From Rhodococcus sp. 14-1411-2a (lineage in GTDB: Bacteria > Actinomycetota > Actinomycetes > Mycobacteriales > Mycobacteriaceae), in assembly GCF_002259485.1 (NCBI RefSeq), contig NZ_NPGA01000017.1, forward strand, positions 1 through 64,000: a stretch of 64,000 nucleotides of DNA, read 5' to 3'. The position numbers were made by a program, and so were the translations under genes. Below the pieces are notes generated by a model. It saw only the letters and a list, made by a program, of their open reading frames with translations. It made no database searches and was not told the origin of the DNA. Numbering within the stretch: the stretch's first letter is position 1; each line of letters opens with the position of its first letter. Below are positions 25,867 through 35,194 of this stretch, in pieces.

Positions 25867-26111
25867 TGTAGGGTCCGTTCATCACCGATAGACCCATATG
25901 GCGCGCATCACAATTGCGCTCCCCGTGGCCGAGGAATGTCGAAACGGACTCGATTCAGAACGAATCGGACTGTGTTCCGGGCTACCCGCGGTCTGTCTCC
26001 TCTGGCTACTATCAGGGACCTTGTGCCTTGTCGCATGGGTTCGTCCGCTCGTCGCAGGCTCGGAGCCGTTGGTCGATTCGTGGACACCATTCAACGCAGG
26101 AAGACGGAGAT

Positions 26112-27230
26112 TTGGATACATCGCAGAGCACTGAGAAGGGTTCGGGATCCACGACTGTCGTCGGTGTGGTTCGGGAATCGGGGGAGGGTGAACGTCGTGT
26201 CGCTCTGGTGCCCAAGATCGTTGCCTCCCTGGCGGGCAAGGGCGTCGAGATCGTCGTCGAGTCCGGCGCCGGTCTCGGCGCTCTGATTCCCGACGAGCTG
26301 TACGTCGCCGCCGGAGCGACAATCGGTGATCCGTGGTCGGCCGACGTCGTGGTGAAGGTCGCGCCGCCGTCCGATGCCGAGATCGCCAAGCTGACGTCGG
26401 GTTCGACGCTCATCGGATTCTTGGCACCGCGCAACGCGGAGAACAGCATCGGGGCGTTGAAGGCGGCTGGTGTACAGGCCTTCGCCGTCGAAGCGATCCC
26501 GCGGATCTCACGGGCGCAGGTGATGGACGCACTGTCCTCTCAGGCCAACGTCGCCGGCTACAAGGCCGTGCTGCTGGCCGCGTCGGAGTCCACCCGGTTC
26601 TTCCCGATGCTCACCACCGCCGCGGGCACCGTCAAGCCCGCCACCGTGCTGGTACTGGGCGTCGGCGTGGCAGGTCTGCAGGCGCTCGCCACCGCGAAGC
26701 GTCTCGGCGGCCGCCCCACCGGGTACGACGTGCGTCCTGAGGTGGCGGACCAGGTTCGTTCCGTCGGCGCGCAGTGGCTCGATCTGGGGATCGACGCCGC
26801 AGGCGAGGGCGGATACGCGCGTGAGCTGACCGAAGACGAACGGGTGCAACAGCAGAAGGCTCTCGAAGAGGCCATCAAGGGATTCGACGTGGTCATCACC
26901 ACCGCGTTGGTTCCCGGACGCCCCGCCCCGCGACTGGTCACGGCCGCGGCCGTCGAGGGCATGAAGCCGGGCAGCGTCGTGGTCGACCTCGCAGGGGAAA
27001 CCGGTGGCAACTGTGAACTCACCGAGCCCGGCGAGACCGTCGTCAAGCACGACGTCACCATCTGCTCCCCGTTGAACTTGCCGGCCTCGATGCCCGAGCA
27101 CGCCAGCGAGCTGTACTCGAAGAACATCTCGGCATTGCTCGAACTCATGTTGGTGGACGGCAAGCTCGCTCCGGATTTCTCGGACGAGGTCCTCGCCGGC
27201 GCCTGCGTGACACGTGAGAAGGAGAACTGA
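26112..27230 (+). CDS. pntAA: NAD(P) transhydrogenase subunit alpha, part 1
   Basis: The 372-residue protein is the soluble NAD(H)-binding domain I of proton-translocating transhydrogenase: VGVVRESGEGERRVALVPK at the start, TTAAGTVKPATVLVLGVGVA for the Rossmann fold, then RPTGYDVRPEVADQVRSVGA. Start choice is unsure: TTG at 26112 has AGGAAG eight bases upstream, while GTG at 26166 would give a shorter N-terminus like E. coli PntA. The next gene starts within its stop codon (TGATG). Confidence 0.92.
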   Translation: MDTSQSTEKGSGSTTVVGVVRESGEGERRVALVPKIVASLAGKGVEIVVESGAGLGALIPDELYVAAGATIGDPWSADVVVKVAPPSDAEIAKLTSGSTLIGFLAPRNAENSIGALKAAGVQAFAVEAIPRISRAQVMDALSSQANVAGYKAVLLAASESTRFFPMLTTAAGTVKPATVLVLGVGVAGLQALATAKRLGGRPTGYDVRPEVADQVRSVGAQWLDLGIDAAGEGGYARELTEDERVQQQKALEEAIKGFDVVITTALVPGRPAPRLVTAAAVEGMKPGSVVVDLAGETGGNCELTEPGETVVKHDVTICSPLNLPASMPEHASELYSKNISALLELMLVDGKLAPDFSDEVLAGACVTREKEN

Positions 27231-27553
27231 TGTACACCCCGCTGCTCGCGAACATCGCGATCCTGGTGCTGTCCGGGTTCGTCGGCTTCGCGGTGATCTC
27301 CAAGGTGCCCAACACCTTGCACACCCCGTTGATGTCGGGAACCAATGCCATCCACGGCATCGTCGTGCTCGGTGCCCTGGTGGTGCTCGGCAAGGTCGAG
27401 GATCCGTCCATCGGCCTGCAGGTCATCCTGTTCGTCGCTCTCGTGTTCGGAACGGTCAACGTCATCGGTGGATTCGTGGTCACCGACCGCATGCTCGGCA
27501 TGTTCAAGTCCAAGCCCGTTCCTGCCAAGGCCACGAAGGGTGCTGACTCCTGA
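27230..27553 (+). CDS. pntAB: NAD(P) transhydrogenase subunit alpha, part 2
   Basis: The 107-residue membrane protein has about three hydrophobic segments and the conserved VPNTLHTPLMSGTNAIHGIV, which forms part of the proton channel. In E. coli this region is fused to the C-terminus of PntA; here it is a separate gene, as in many actinobacteria and alphaproteobacteria. It overlaps both neighbours by one base. Confidence 0.93.
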   Translation: MYTPLLANIAILVLSGFVGFAVISKVPNTLHTPLMSGTNAIHGIVVLGALVVLGKVEDPSIGLQVILFVALVFGTVNVIGGFVVTDRMLGMFKSKPVPAKATKGADS

Positions 27554-28974
27554 TGGACAATCTCGTCAACATTCTCTACATCGTCGCCTTCGGCATGTTC
27601 ATCTACGGACTGATGGGTCTGACCGGACCGAAGACAGCCGTGCGCGGCAACCAGATCGCCGCTGTCGGCATGTTCCTCGCCGTCGTGGCGACGTTGATCT
27701 CTATTCGCGATACCGGAAACTGGATTCTGATCGTCGTCGGCTTGGTCGTCGGCGTCGCGCTCGGTATCCCGCCTGCTCGCCGAGTCAAGATGACCGCGAT
27801 GCCACAGTTGGTGGCCCTGTTCAACGGCGTCGGCGGTGGAACGGTTGCGCTGATCGCGTGGGCGGAATTCCTCGACACGTCGGGATTCTCGAACTTCAAG
27901 CACGGTGAATCGCCGACGGTCCACATCGTCATCGGGTCGCTGTTCGCGGCCATCATCGGGTCGATCTCGTTCTGGGGATCGCTGATCGCGTTCCTCAAGC
28001 TGCAGGAGACCCTGCCCGGCTCGCCCATCACCATCGGAAAGTTGCAGCAGCCGCTCAATGCTCTGCTGCTGATCGGTGCTGTGGCCGCCGCCGTGGTCAT
28101 CGGCATCAACGCCACTCCGGGCGGCGGGGTGTCGCAGTGGTGGATCGTGGCGGTTCTCGTACTCGCCGGAATTCTCGGTCTGACGGTCGTGCTGCCCATC
28201 GGCGGCGCAGACATGCCGGTCGTCATCTCGCTGCTCAACGCTCTGACCGGTCTGTCTGCGGCGGCCGCAGGCCTGGCGCTCAACAACACTGCGATGATCG
28301 TCGCCGGCATGATCGTCGGCGCGTCCGGCACGATCCTGACCAACCTGATGGCCAAGGCCATGAACCGTTCCATTCCGGCGATCGTCGCCGGTGGATTCGG
28401 CGGGGGCGACGCTGCTGCAGGTCCTGCGGGTGCAGGCGGCGGAACGGCGAAGGCCACCTCCGCAGCCGACGCTGCCATCCAGATGGCGTACGCCAACCAG
28501 GTCATCGTCGTTCCCGGATACGGCCTCGCCGTCGCGCAGGCGCAGCACGCGGTCAAGGACATGGCCAAGCTGCTGGAGTCGAAGGGCGTCGAGGTCAAGT
28601 ACGCCATTCACCCCGTCGCCGGTCGCATGCCCGGGCACATGAACGTGCTCCTTGCCGAAGCCGACGTCGCCTACGACGCGATGAAGGAGATGGACGACAT
28701 CAACGACGAGTTCGCCCGTACCGACGTCACGTTGGTCATCGGCGCGAACGACGTGACCAATCCGGCGGCGCGCAACGACCCGTCGAGCCCGATTCACGGG
28801 ATGCCGATCCTGAACGTGGATCAGTCGAAGTCGGTCATCGTCCTCAAACGATCGATGTCCTCGGGCTTCGCAGGCATCGAGAACCCGCTGTTCTTCGCCG
28901 AGGGCACCTCGATGCTGTTCGGTGACGCGAAGAAGTCGGTATCCGAGGTGACCGAGGAGCTCAAAGCTCTCTAG
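27553..28974 (+). CDS. pntB: NAD(P) transhydrogenase subunit beta
   Basis: The 473-residue protein has an N-terminal membrane domain of about nine segments, then a hinge rich in Gly/Ala near 275-300. The C-terminal NADP-binding domain follows, with VIVVPGYGLAVAQAQHAV, YAIHPVAGRMPGHMNVLLAE and IGANDVTNPAAR. With the two alpha parts it couples proton entry to NADPH formation from NADH. The three genes form one operon ending at a strong hairpin. Confidence 0.95.
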   Translation: MDNLVNILYIVAFGMFIYGLMGLTGPKTAVRGNQIAAVGMFLAVVATLISIRDTGNWILIVVGLVVGVALGIPPARRVKMTAMPQLVALFNGVGGGTVALIAWAEFLDTSGFSNFKHGESPTVHIVIGSLFAAIIGSISFWGSLIAFLKLQETLPGSPITIGKLQQPLNALLLIGAVAAAVVIGINATPGGGVSQWWIVAVLVLAGILGLTVVLPIGGADMPVVISLLNALTGLSAAAAGLALNNTAMIVAGMIVGASGTILTNLMAKAMNRSIPAIVAGGFGGGDAAAGPAGAGGGTAKATSAADAAIQMAYANQVIVVPGYGLAVAQAQHAVKDMAKLLESKGVEVKYAIHPVAGRMPGHMNVLLAEADVAYDAMKEMDDINDEFARTDVTLVIGANDVTNPAARNDPSSPIHGMPILNVDQSKSVIVLKRSMSSGFAGIENPLFFAEGTSMLFGDAKKSVSEVTEELKAL

Positions 28975-28999
28975 TCACGACCTCGTAGCAACGCAGAAT

Positions 29000-29030
29000 G
29001 GGGCGCTCCTGATGTCAACGGGAGCGCCCC
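29000..29030. terminator. bidirectional terminator after pntB
   Basis: A perfect 10-bp stem (GGGGCGCTCC, GGAGCGCCCC) has an 11-base loop and is followed on the plus strand by GTCTTG. It begins 26 bases after the pntB stop and spans the stop codon of the convergent gene (29015-29017), so it can serve both. Confidence 0.8.
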
Positions 29031-29737
29031 GTCTTGCGTCGAACGGCCAGAGCGGCCGTGTCGATCGGGTTGCGGGCTTCACGGGCAGCTGCATCGGGCG
29101 AGAAGAGCATGACGATCGAGCACGTCGGCCACCACACGAACACGATCGATGCGGCGCTCACGATCCCGGTGACGGACGCGGATCCGACGATCAGGGCGGC
29201 CGCCGCCACCGCGAGTGTTGCGACCGTTCCCAGACCGAGGATCACGGGCCGCCACGCCGCGGACGCCACCATGGATGCAGCTCCGAGCAGCGAGGCCACG
29301 GCGACGAGTTGACCGCTCGGAAGGTCTGCGGACGGCATCGACGCTCCCATGATCTCGCGAGCGATCGCACTGGTGACGACGGCACCGACGGTGCAGGCGA
29401 TCACCACCCCGATTCCGTACGGCAGCTTGCGTATCAGCGCCACGACGGCGAGCGCGGCTACGGCGATCAACACCGCGGTCACATCGATCGCATCGAGCAG
29501 ATGAGCGGCCAGTGCCGCGGCCGGGGTCGATTGCCAGGACGTCGTGGTTGCGATGTGCGGTGCCCACATCAGGAAGATCGGCAGCAGGACCGCAGAGGCA
29601 CCTGACACGGCCGAGCGCGCGACGACGGCTCGCCTGCGTCTGCGGCTCGAGGTGCTGGACGGCAGCGCAGTCGTCTCTGCGTCGGTCGACGCGCGAATCG
29701 GTCCGGAGTCCAGGCTCGGTGGTGACATGGGTGCCAC
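29015..29737 (-). CDS. degenerate PAP2-like membrane protein
   Basis: The 240-residue protein has a basic cytosolic N-terminus (SRRRRR near 31-36) and about six membrane segments. The segment LPSGQLVAVASLLGAASM (139-156) and the following layout match the PAP2 phosphatase core, where the motif is PSGH. Here the catalytic His is Gln143, and the later SRxxxxxHxxxD motif is replaced by GSASVTGIVSAASI. It is therefore probably not an active phosphatase. It could be a structural or lipid-binding relative, or unrelated with chance similarity. Confidence 0.65.
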   Translation of the reverse strand: MAPMSPPSLDSGPIRASTDAETTALPSSTSSRRRRRAVVARSAVSGASAVLLPIFLMWAPHIATTTSWQSTPAAALAAHLLDAIDVTAVLIAVAALAVVALIRKLPYGIGVVIACTVGAVVTSAIAREIMGASMPSADLPSGQLVAVASLLGAASMVASAAWRPVILGLGTVATLAVAAAALIVGSASVTGIVSAASIVFVWWPTCSIVMLFSPDAAAREARNPIDTAALAVRRKTGRSR

Positions 29738-30321
29738 GGTGCCAGAACCTGCTGAACGGCGGATGTGAGGAACTTGGGAACCGGCTGATCATTGCTCTGG
29801 TAACGATTCGATCACACCGGGTCGCGTGTGCGGAACCGTGAATTGTCGAGGAGCAGAGTCTGCGCCGTCAAATTCTGGAAGTTTGTTTCAGCGCCATATT
29901 CAGGTGCGCGAACATGTTTGCATGCGTGGCAGCAATCCTCTGACCTGGAACGGAGCGGGGTGGATTCGATTCGGTGGTGCTCATGTCCGAGTGTCGAACA
30001 GCACCCCGGGTCGGCCCTCGGCCCTCTCAGCTGGGCATTTGTCCTCCCGTTGTTCCCCATCACAGCAGTTCGTAAAGCGAACTATGACTTCGTTGCAAAG
30101 CGTTGATCGGATGGGTAAAACTGTGTGACGATACTCACATAGTCCAGTTCACCCTGGGCGAGACCCACCGGAAGGGCGTAGTTTCAGCCGCATCGGAAAC
30201 CCGCATTCGACCGTTACAGCCCAAACGATAACGATCTGGAAACGGACCGTGCTACCCGTCGTAACCCGTAGCCACGGGGTATTCGACAACTACGGACGCC
30301 GGACACTCGAAGGAGAAGAAC
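29738..30321. other. long intergenic region
   Basis: No gene is supported in these 584 bases. The base composition is lower in GC than the flanks, with AT-rich islands, as expected for promoters of the two divergent flanking genes. An operator-like palindrome AGTTCG-N5-CGAACT lies at 30067-30083. The last 200 bases, before the small-protein gene, contain short inverted repeats such as CCCGT-AGCC-ACGGG at 30265-30278. I could not match them to any riboswitch I know. Confidence 0.5.
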
Positions 30322-30645
30322 ATGACCGCAATGTCTCAGGGACAGCTCGACATGGTCCGCGCCTTCTTTTGCAACGAGTTCGAGGCGGACTCCCTCGATC
30401 GATCCACGGTGCCCGAGCCCACCGCCGAGGCCGTCGCCGAGTGGATCGATGCACTGACCAACAGCGGCCTCTTCGCTCCGGCCGAGGTGCGCAACATCTC
30501 CTCGGTGTGGGCGGCAGAACCGGAGACGTTGGTCGCAATGCTGATCGGTGAAGTGGACGAAATCGCCGTCAAGCGCGGCGCAGCGGTGCCGGCCGCAGTA
30601 CCTGCCGCACCGGATCTGGTCCCCGCGTTCGTGCGCGCCAGCTGA
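30322..30645 (+). CDS. small orphan protein, copy B of a paralogous pair
   Basis: The 107-residue protein starts with ATG six bases after GAAGGAG. Its core (EWIDALTNSGLFAPAEV, VWAAEPETLVAML, DEIAVKRG; about 40-86) aligns with the protein at 24440-24751. The C-terminal 20 residues are Ala/Pro-rich and disordered in appearance. Both copies have a well-formed ribosome site, and this one has a long upstream region, which suggests independent regulation. No family is recognised. Confidence 0.72.
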   Translation: MTAMSQGQLDMVRAFFCNEFEADSLDRSTVPEPTAEAVAEWIDALTNSGLFAPAEVRNISSVWAAEPETLVAMLIGEVDEIAVKRGAAVPAAVPAAPDLVPAFVRAS

Positions 30646-30759
30646 CACGCCCCGAGCCCGGAGTCTTTCGCACCAGGGCAGGTTCCGCTTCGCTACTATC
30701 GGTCGAATTCCGGTGACGGCAGGCGACAACGGTGTCGCGCGGCGAAGTGAGGGTTCTGT

Positions 30760-31785
30760 ATGGGCGCAGTGGGACTGGACGAAGACGCAGTATCGACCTG
30801 GATCGCAGGATTGGGGATAGGCGCAACCTCGCCCCTCACCTTTCAGCGGATCGGCAACGGTCAGTCCAATCTCACCTACGCCGTCCGCGACGCCGGTGGC
30901 AGTAACTGGGTGCTTCGCCGTCCACCACTGGGGCATCTGCTGGCCTCCGCACACGATGTCGTGCGCGAACATCGAATTCTGTCCGGCCTGCAGAACACGG
31001 CGGTGCCGGTTCCGAAGATGATTGCGATCACCGAGGATCCTTCGGTGTCCGAGGTCCCGCTCGTGCTGATGAGTTTCGTCGACGGGATCGTCGTCGACTC
31101 GGTGGCGGCAGCCGAACAACTCGACCCCGATCACCGACGCCGCATCGGACTCGGCCTCACGGTGGCGCTGTCCGACATCCACCGCGTCGATCTCGACTCC
31201 GCGGGTCTGGCAGATCTGGCCAGTCACAAACCGTACGCCGCTCGCCAACTCGCCCGGTGGACGAAGCAGTGGCAATCCTCGCGCACTCGCGACGTACCCG
31301 GTATCGATTCGCTGGCAACTCGATTGGCAGCGGGGATTCCTCCGCAGCACGAGGTGACCCTGGTGCACGGAGACTTCCACCTGAGCAACGTCATCACGGC
31401 CCGCGAAGACGGCCGTGTCGCGGCGGTCGTCGACTGGGAACTGTGCACACTCGGAGATCCGTTGGCGGACCTCGGCGGTCTGCTGGCCTACTGGCCGCAA
31501 GCCGACGACGGGGTCGCTGGTCCGTTCATGGCTTCGACTCTGCCGGGCTTTCCCACCAGGGCCGAGCTTGTCGAGTCGTATGCGCAGCACACCGGGCGCG
31601 ACGTCTCCGACGTCGGATTCTGGCAGGTGTTGGCGCTGTGGAAGCTCTCGATCATCGCCGAAGGCGTCATGCGCCGGATGGAAGCCGACTCGCGAAACCG
31701 GGCCGTGGCAGGCGGGCCGACCACGACGCTTATCGACGACATAGTCACCAGGGCATTGCGTACGGCCGACGAAATCGGCCTGTAG
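30760..31785 (+). CDS. APH-fold phosphotransferase (ACAD10-like class)
   Basis: The 341-residue protein has the aminoglycoside-phosphotransferase/choline-kinase fold: GNGQSNLTYAV near the nucleotide loop, WVLRRPP with the ATP-binding lysine replaced by Arg as in this subclass, the catalytic HGDFHLSN (203-210) and metal-binding VVDWELCTLGDP. This class usually sits near acyl-CoA genes and is named after ACAD10; the substrate may be a hydroxyacyl-CoA. Here a thioesterase gene converges on it with a four-base gap. Confidence 0.88.
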   Translation: MGAVGLDEDAVSTWIAGLGIGATSPLTFQRIGNGQSNLTYAVRDAGGSNWVLRRPPLGHLLASAHDVVREHRILSGLQNTAVPVPKMIAITEDPSVSEVPLVLMSFVDGIVVDSVAAAEQLDPDHRRRIGLGLTVALSDIHRVDLDSAGLADLASHKPYAARQLARWTKQWQSSRTRDVPGIDSLATRLAAGIPPQHEVTLVHGDFHLSNVITAREDGRVAAVVDWELCTLGDPLADLGGLLAYWPQADDGVAGPFMASTLPGFPTRAELVESYAQHTGRDVSDVGFWQVLALWKLSIIAEGVMRRMEADSRNRAVAGGPTTTLIDDIVTRALRTADEIGL

Positions 31786-31789
31786 TCGG

Positions 31790-32263
<474 letters not shown>

Positions 32264-32270
32264 GAACGTG

Positions 32271-32276
32271 ACCCTA
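32271..32276 (-). promoter_or_regulatory. candidate -10 box for leaderless thioesterase mRNA
   Basis: TAGGGT on the minus strand ends seven bases before the ATG at 32263. It overlaps the stop codon of the upstream benzoate transporter gene, and no Shine-Dalgarno site is seen. Confidence 0.35.
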
Positions 32277-33491
32277 ACCAGTGGCGTCGGAAGCGGGCGT
32301 CGCCGGGGACTGCCGACGCAGGATCGCTCGGACCACCAGCCCGACGACCAAGGCCCAGAATGCGGAGCCGATTCCTGCGAACGTCAGGCCGGAAGCGGCG
32401 ACGAGGAACGTCAGAACGGTCGCCTCCCTGTCCGACGCATGTTCGAGTGCACCGAACAGCGACGCGGCGAGAGTTGCCAACAAGGCAAGTCCGGCAACGG
32501 TTTCGACCACGCCTGCAGGCGCTGCGGCAACCAGGGTCGCCAGGGCCGCGGACGCCAGCGCCAGCACCAGATACGAGGAGCCGGCAGAGAACGCCGCGAC
32601 CCATCGCCGCTTCGGGTCCGGATGGGCACCGGGATTCGCCGCGAGCGCAGCGCTGATCGCCGCGAGGTTGATCGTGTGCCCACCCGCGAAAGCGCCGAGG
32701 ACGGTTCCGGTTCCGGTGACGGTCATCGACGCACGCCAAGGAATTCGGTAGCCGAACGACGCCATGACGGTGGTGCCCGGGATGTTCTGCGACGCCATGG
32801 TGACGATGTACAGCGGCACTGCGATACCGACGGTCGCCTGCCACGTCCAGTGCGGAATCGTCCAGTCGATCCGAGGAATCAGATCGGAGGCCGCGATGGG
32901 TGTGCCGCCGCCGATCAAGTCCGCTGCGATGACTGCAGCTGCCGCGAGGAACGCAGCGGGCACCGCCCAGCGCGCGTTGAAGCGAAGTACCAGCAGCCAG
33001 ACGAGTACCACCGGAGCTATAAGGGCGGGGGAGTCGGCAAATGCAACGACCGGTGCCGCGCACAGCGGCAGCAGCACTCCGGCCAACATCGCCTGAGCGA
33101 GTGGTATCGGGATCTTCGAGACCACGGCACCGAGTCGTGGCCACAGGCCGGTCAGGACGATCAGCACCCCAACAGTGACGAACGAACCCACTGCGGCGGG
33201 CCACCCTCCGACCACCATGCCGGTTCCGGCGAGCAGCGCAGCGCCCGGCGTCGACCACGCCAGCGTGATGGGCTGTCTGTATCTGCGCGCGAGCCACATC
33301 ATGCCCACGGCCTGGGTGACACACAGCGCCAGCAATCCGGAGGCCGCCTCGGTCGGGCTTGCCCCTACCGCCCGCAGGCCCGTCAGCACGACGGCGAACG
33401 AGCTGGTGAAGCCGACCAGTGATGCCACGATTCCCGCGCTGACGGGGGTCGAGAGCGGCGTCGGTCTGTCGGCGGCGTCGGCAGTGGTCAC
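32274..33491 (-). CDS. benE: benzoate:H+ symporter BenE
   Basis: The 405-residue protein has about twelve membrane segments. It shows the BenE features FTSSFAVVLTGLRAVGASPTEAASG at the start, then RYRQPITLAWSTPGAALL, and FAGGHTINLAAISAAL in the second half. BenE imports benzoate with a proton. No benzoate dioxygenase genes are near, so the substrate is taken from family membership only. The start is GTG at 33491, without a clear ribosome site. It is divergent from the GntR regulator gene. Confidence 0.9.
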   Translation of the reverse strand: MTTADAADRPTPLSTPVSAGIVASLVGFTSSFAVVLTGLRAVGASPTEAASGLLALCVTQAVGMMWLARRYRQPITLAWSTPGAALLAGTGMVVGGWPAAVGSFVTVGVLIVLTGLWPRLGAVVSKIPIPLAQAMLAGVLLPLCAAPVVAFADSPALIAPVVLVWLLVLRFNARWAVPAAFLAAAAVIAADLIGGGTPIAASDLIPRIDWTIPHWTWQATVGIAVPLYIVTMASQNIPGTTVMASFGYRIPWRASMTVTGTGTVLGAFAGGHTINLAAISAALAANPGAHPDPKRRWVAAFSAGSSYLVLALASAALATLVAAAPAGVVETVAGLALLATLAASLFGALEHASDREATVLTFLVAASGLTFAGIGSAFWALVVGLVVRAILRRQSPATPASDATG

Positions 33492-33612
33492 GACTGACGA
33501 TGATGCACTGTGGGCCGTCGCCTGTCGCGTCGTTTCCCGTCGCGCCGGGTCGGCGCTCGGAGTCGGTGGCCGAACGCTGTCGGGGCACGGTCGACGTGAC
33601 GTAGTCTTTGGG

Positions 33613-33626
33613 TTGGACCGGACCAG
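33613..33626. promoter_or_regulatory. NagR/DasR-like operator before gntR gene
   Basis: TTGGACCGGACCAG matches the dre consensus core CTGGTCTAGACCAG in its right half exactly and in its left half with two changes. It lies six bases after a possible -10 box (TAGTCT, 33602-33607), so it would cover the transcription start. This suggests autorepression. Confidence 0.5.
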
Positions 33627-33667
33627 TCCGTACCGCTGGGTCGGCGAGTGACGGAAAGGCCGGCGCA

Positions 33668-34417
33668 GTGGTGATGCCCGTACATCTGAGGGACAGTCAA
33701 GTCCCGAAGCACGAACAGCTTCGCGCGATTCTGCTGCACCGCTGCACCAAGGAGTTGCAACCCGGCGATCTGATGCCCAGCGAGCGAAAACTGATGGAGG
33801 ACTACGGCGTCAGCCGCATCACCGTCCGCGAGGCCATCGGCCAGCTCGTCAACGACGGACACCTGGTTCGGGTGCGTGGCAAGGGCACGTTCGTGGCCAG
33901 TCGCACCGTTCAGTCTCGTTTGCACCTGGCGTCGTTCTCGGAGGAGATGCGCGCGCAAGGATTGACGCCTACCACGGTGGTGCTGTTCGCACGGCTCGAA
34001 AGCCCTTCGGCGGCAACGACTCGTGCCCTCGGCCTGGCCAACGGCGAACAGACCTACCACGTCAAGCGCCTCCGGCTGGCCGACGCCGAACCGGTCAGCG
34101 TCGACGACGCGTGGTACCGGGCTTCCCTGCTCCCCGGCCTGATCGAGCACGACCTGAGCAAATCGGTGTACGAGGCCGTGCAGATCCACTACGGGTTGAC
34201 CATCGACCGGGCCGAGCAGACCGTCAAAGCCACTGCGGCCGACAGCGATATCGCCACTCTGCTCGGCACAAAGCGCGGTGCCCCCGTGCTGTATTTCGAC
34301 CGCGTCTCCTTCAGCGGCGACGAGCCGCTCGAACACACCGAGAGCTGGTACCGCTGCGATCGGTATCAACTGTCGATGGAAGTAGAAGGCGGGCGGCGCA
34401 CCCCGCAGCGTCGGTGA
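33668..34417 (+). CDS. GntR/HutC-family regulator, NagR/DasR-like
   Basis: The 249-residue regulator has an N-terminal winged HTH (SERKLMEDYGVSRITVREAI, then DGHLVRVRGKGTFVA). Its UTRA-type sensor domain begins near LHLASFSEEMRAQGLTPTT and ends with the family pattern DRYQLSME. NagR/DasR proteins repress amino-sugar genes and release DNA on binding glucosamine-6-phosphate or GlcNAc-6-phosphate. The gene faces the PTS IIA gene and is 0.9 kb from the IIC-nagA-nagB genes. GTG 33668 has GGAAAGG eight bases upstream; ATG 33674 is the alternative. Confidence 0.88.
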   Translation: MVMPVHLRDSQVPKHEQLRAILLHRCTKELQPGDLMPSERKLMEDYGVSRITVREAIGQLVNDGHLVRVRGKGTFVASRTVQSRLHLASFSEEMRAQGLTPTTVVLFARLESPSAATTRALGLANGEQTYHVKRLRLADAEPVSVDDAWYRASLLPGLIEHDLSKSVYEAVQIHYGLTIDRAEQTVKATAADSDIATLLGTKRGAPVLYFDRVSFSGDEPLEHTESWYRCDRYQLSMEVEGGRRTPQRR

Positions 34418-34419
34418 GA

Positions 34420-34881
34420 TCAGGGCAGCTCGAACAGAAGATCGCCCACTGCCACGGTGTTGTCGATGCTTGCACTGGTGACCGAATCCGGCTTCGAGTC
34501 CATCAGTACCACCGGAACGACATCCGAGTAGCCTGCCGCCGCGATCGCTGCGGGATCGTAGGTGACGACGAGGTCGCCGGCCTGGATTCGATCACCCTCT
34601 GCGGCAACGAGTTCGAAGCCCGCGCCCTTCATCTTCACGGTGTCGATGCCGATGTGCACCAACACGCCCGCCTTGTCCTCGGTGAAGACGACGAACGCGT
34701 GCGGATGGAGTTTGAGGATCGTGCCTGCGACCGGTGACCGAACCTCGACGGCCCCGTCGCTCGGAGCCGGGCGTAGCGCGACACCGGAGCCGACCATCTG
34801 CGCCGAGAACACCGGGTCCGGCACATCGGCGAGCGAGATGACCTGCCCGGCAACCGGGCTGAGGATCGCCCGTGCGCTCAC
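34420..34881 (-). CDS. PTS glucose/GlcNAc-family EIIA component
   Basis: The 153-residue protein is a Crr-type EIIA: ILSPVAGQVISLADVPDPVFS at the start, phosphorylated His76 in AGVLVHIGIDTVKM and supporting His61 in LHPHAFVVF. It takes phosphate from HPr and gives it to EIIB. GTG at 34881 overlaps the EIIB stop (GTGA). No genes for enzyme I or HPr are in the window. Confidence 0.93.
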   Translation of the reverse strand: MSARAILSPVAGQVISLADVPDPVFSAQMVGSGVALRPAPSDGAVEVRSPVAGTILKLHPHAFVVFTEDKAGVLVHIGIDTVKMKGAGFELVAAEGDRIQAGDLVVTYDPAAIAAAGYSDVVPVVLMDSKPDSVTSASIDNTVAVGDLLFELP

Positions 34882-35108
34882 AGGATGTCGCCGATGTCTT
34901 CTGCGAGCGTGTCCGCTTCGGGGCCGACGATGACCTGAACGGCGGTTCCCTTGTGAAACACGCCGTGGGCACCTGCCGCCTTGAGCGCCGCCTCGTTCAC
35001 CAACGACCCGTCCTTCACCTCGGTGCGCAGCCGAGTGATGCACGCTTCGATCTCGACGATGTTGTCGGCACCGCCGAGGCCTTCGACGATCGCGTCCGCT
35101 TTGGACAT
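34878..35108 (-). CDS. PTS glucose/GlcNAc-family EIIB component
   Basis: The 76-residue protein is a stand-alone EIIB with the phosphorylated Cys23 in VEIEACITRLRTEV and the family ending VQVIVGPEADTLAEDI. In NagE of E. coli this domain is fused to IIC and IIA; here it is separate and divergent from IIC. ATG at 35108 is chosen because the protein then has normal EIIB length; the longer frame has no conserved extension. Confidence 0.92.
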   Translation of the reverse strand: MSKADAIVEGLGGADNIVEIEACITRLRTEVKDGSLVNEAALKAAGAHGVFHKGTAVQVIVGPEADTLAEDIGDIL

Positions 35109-35162
35109 GTGGATTCTCGCTTTCTGTCGGCTTGTATCTGTCGGGTGGATCACACGGCCGGG

Positions 35163-35191
35163 TTGACACGAGCCTGCCACCTGGCCAAACT
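35163..35191 (+). promoter_or_regulatory. candidate promoter for the IIC-nagA-nagB operon
   Basis: TTGACA at 35163-35168 is a perfect -35 hexamer. Seventeen bases later CAAACT (35186-35191) is a weak -10 match that keeps the key A and T. The start would fall close to the operator-like palindrome at 35195. Confidence 0.4.
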
Positions 35192-35194
35192 ACA

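Noticed and set aside
25898..26134. 78-residue frame upstream of pntAA
   Set aside because: It overlaps the probable pntAA promoter and start in another frame, has no ribosome site and a composition unlike real proteins.
29826..30128. Two overlapping frames of 92-100 residues in the long intergenic region
   Set aside because: Neither has a ribosome site, and both look like random translations rich in Ser, Arg and Cys.
7790..30240. Recurrent GTAAC motifs before several genes as one regulon
   Set aside because: The motif is too short to be significant by eye and its spacing is not constant.
30100..30321. c-di-AMP (ydaO) or ZTP riboswitch
   Set aside because: Some short stretches such as CCACCGG look familiar, but the conserved core motifs do not occur in order.
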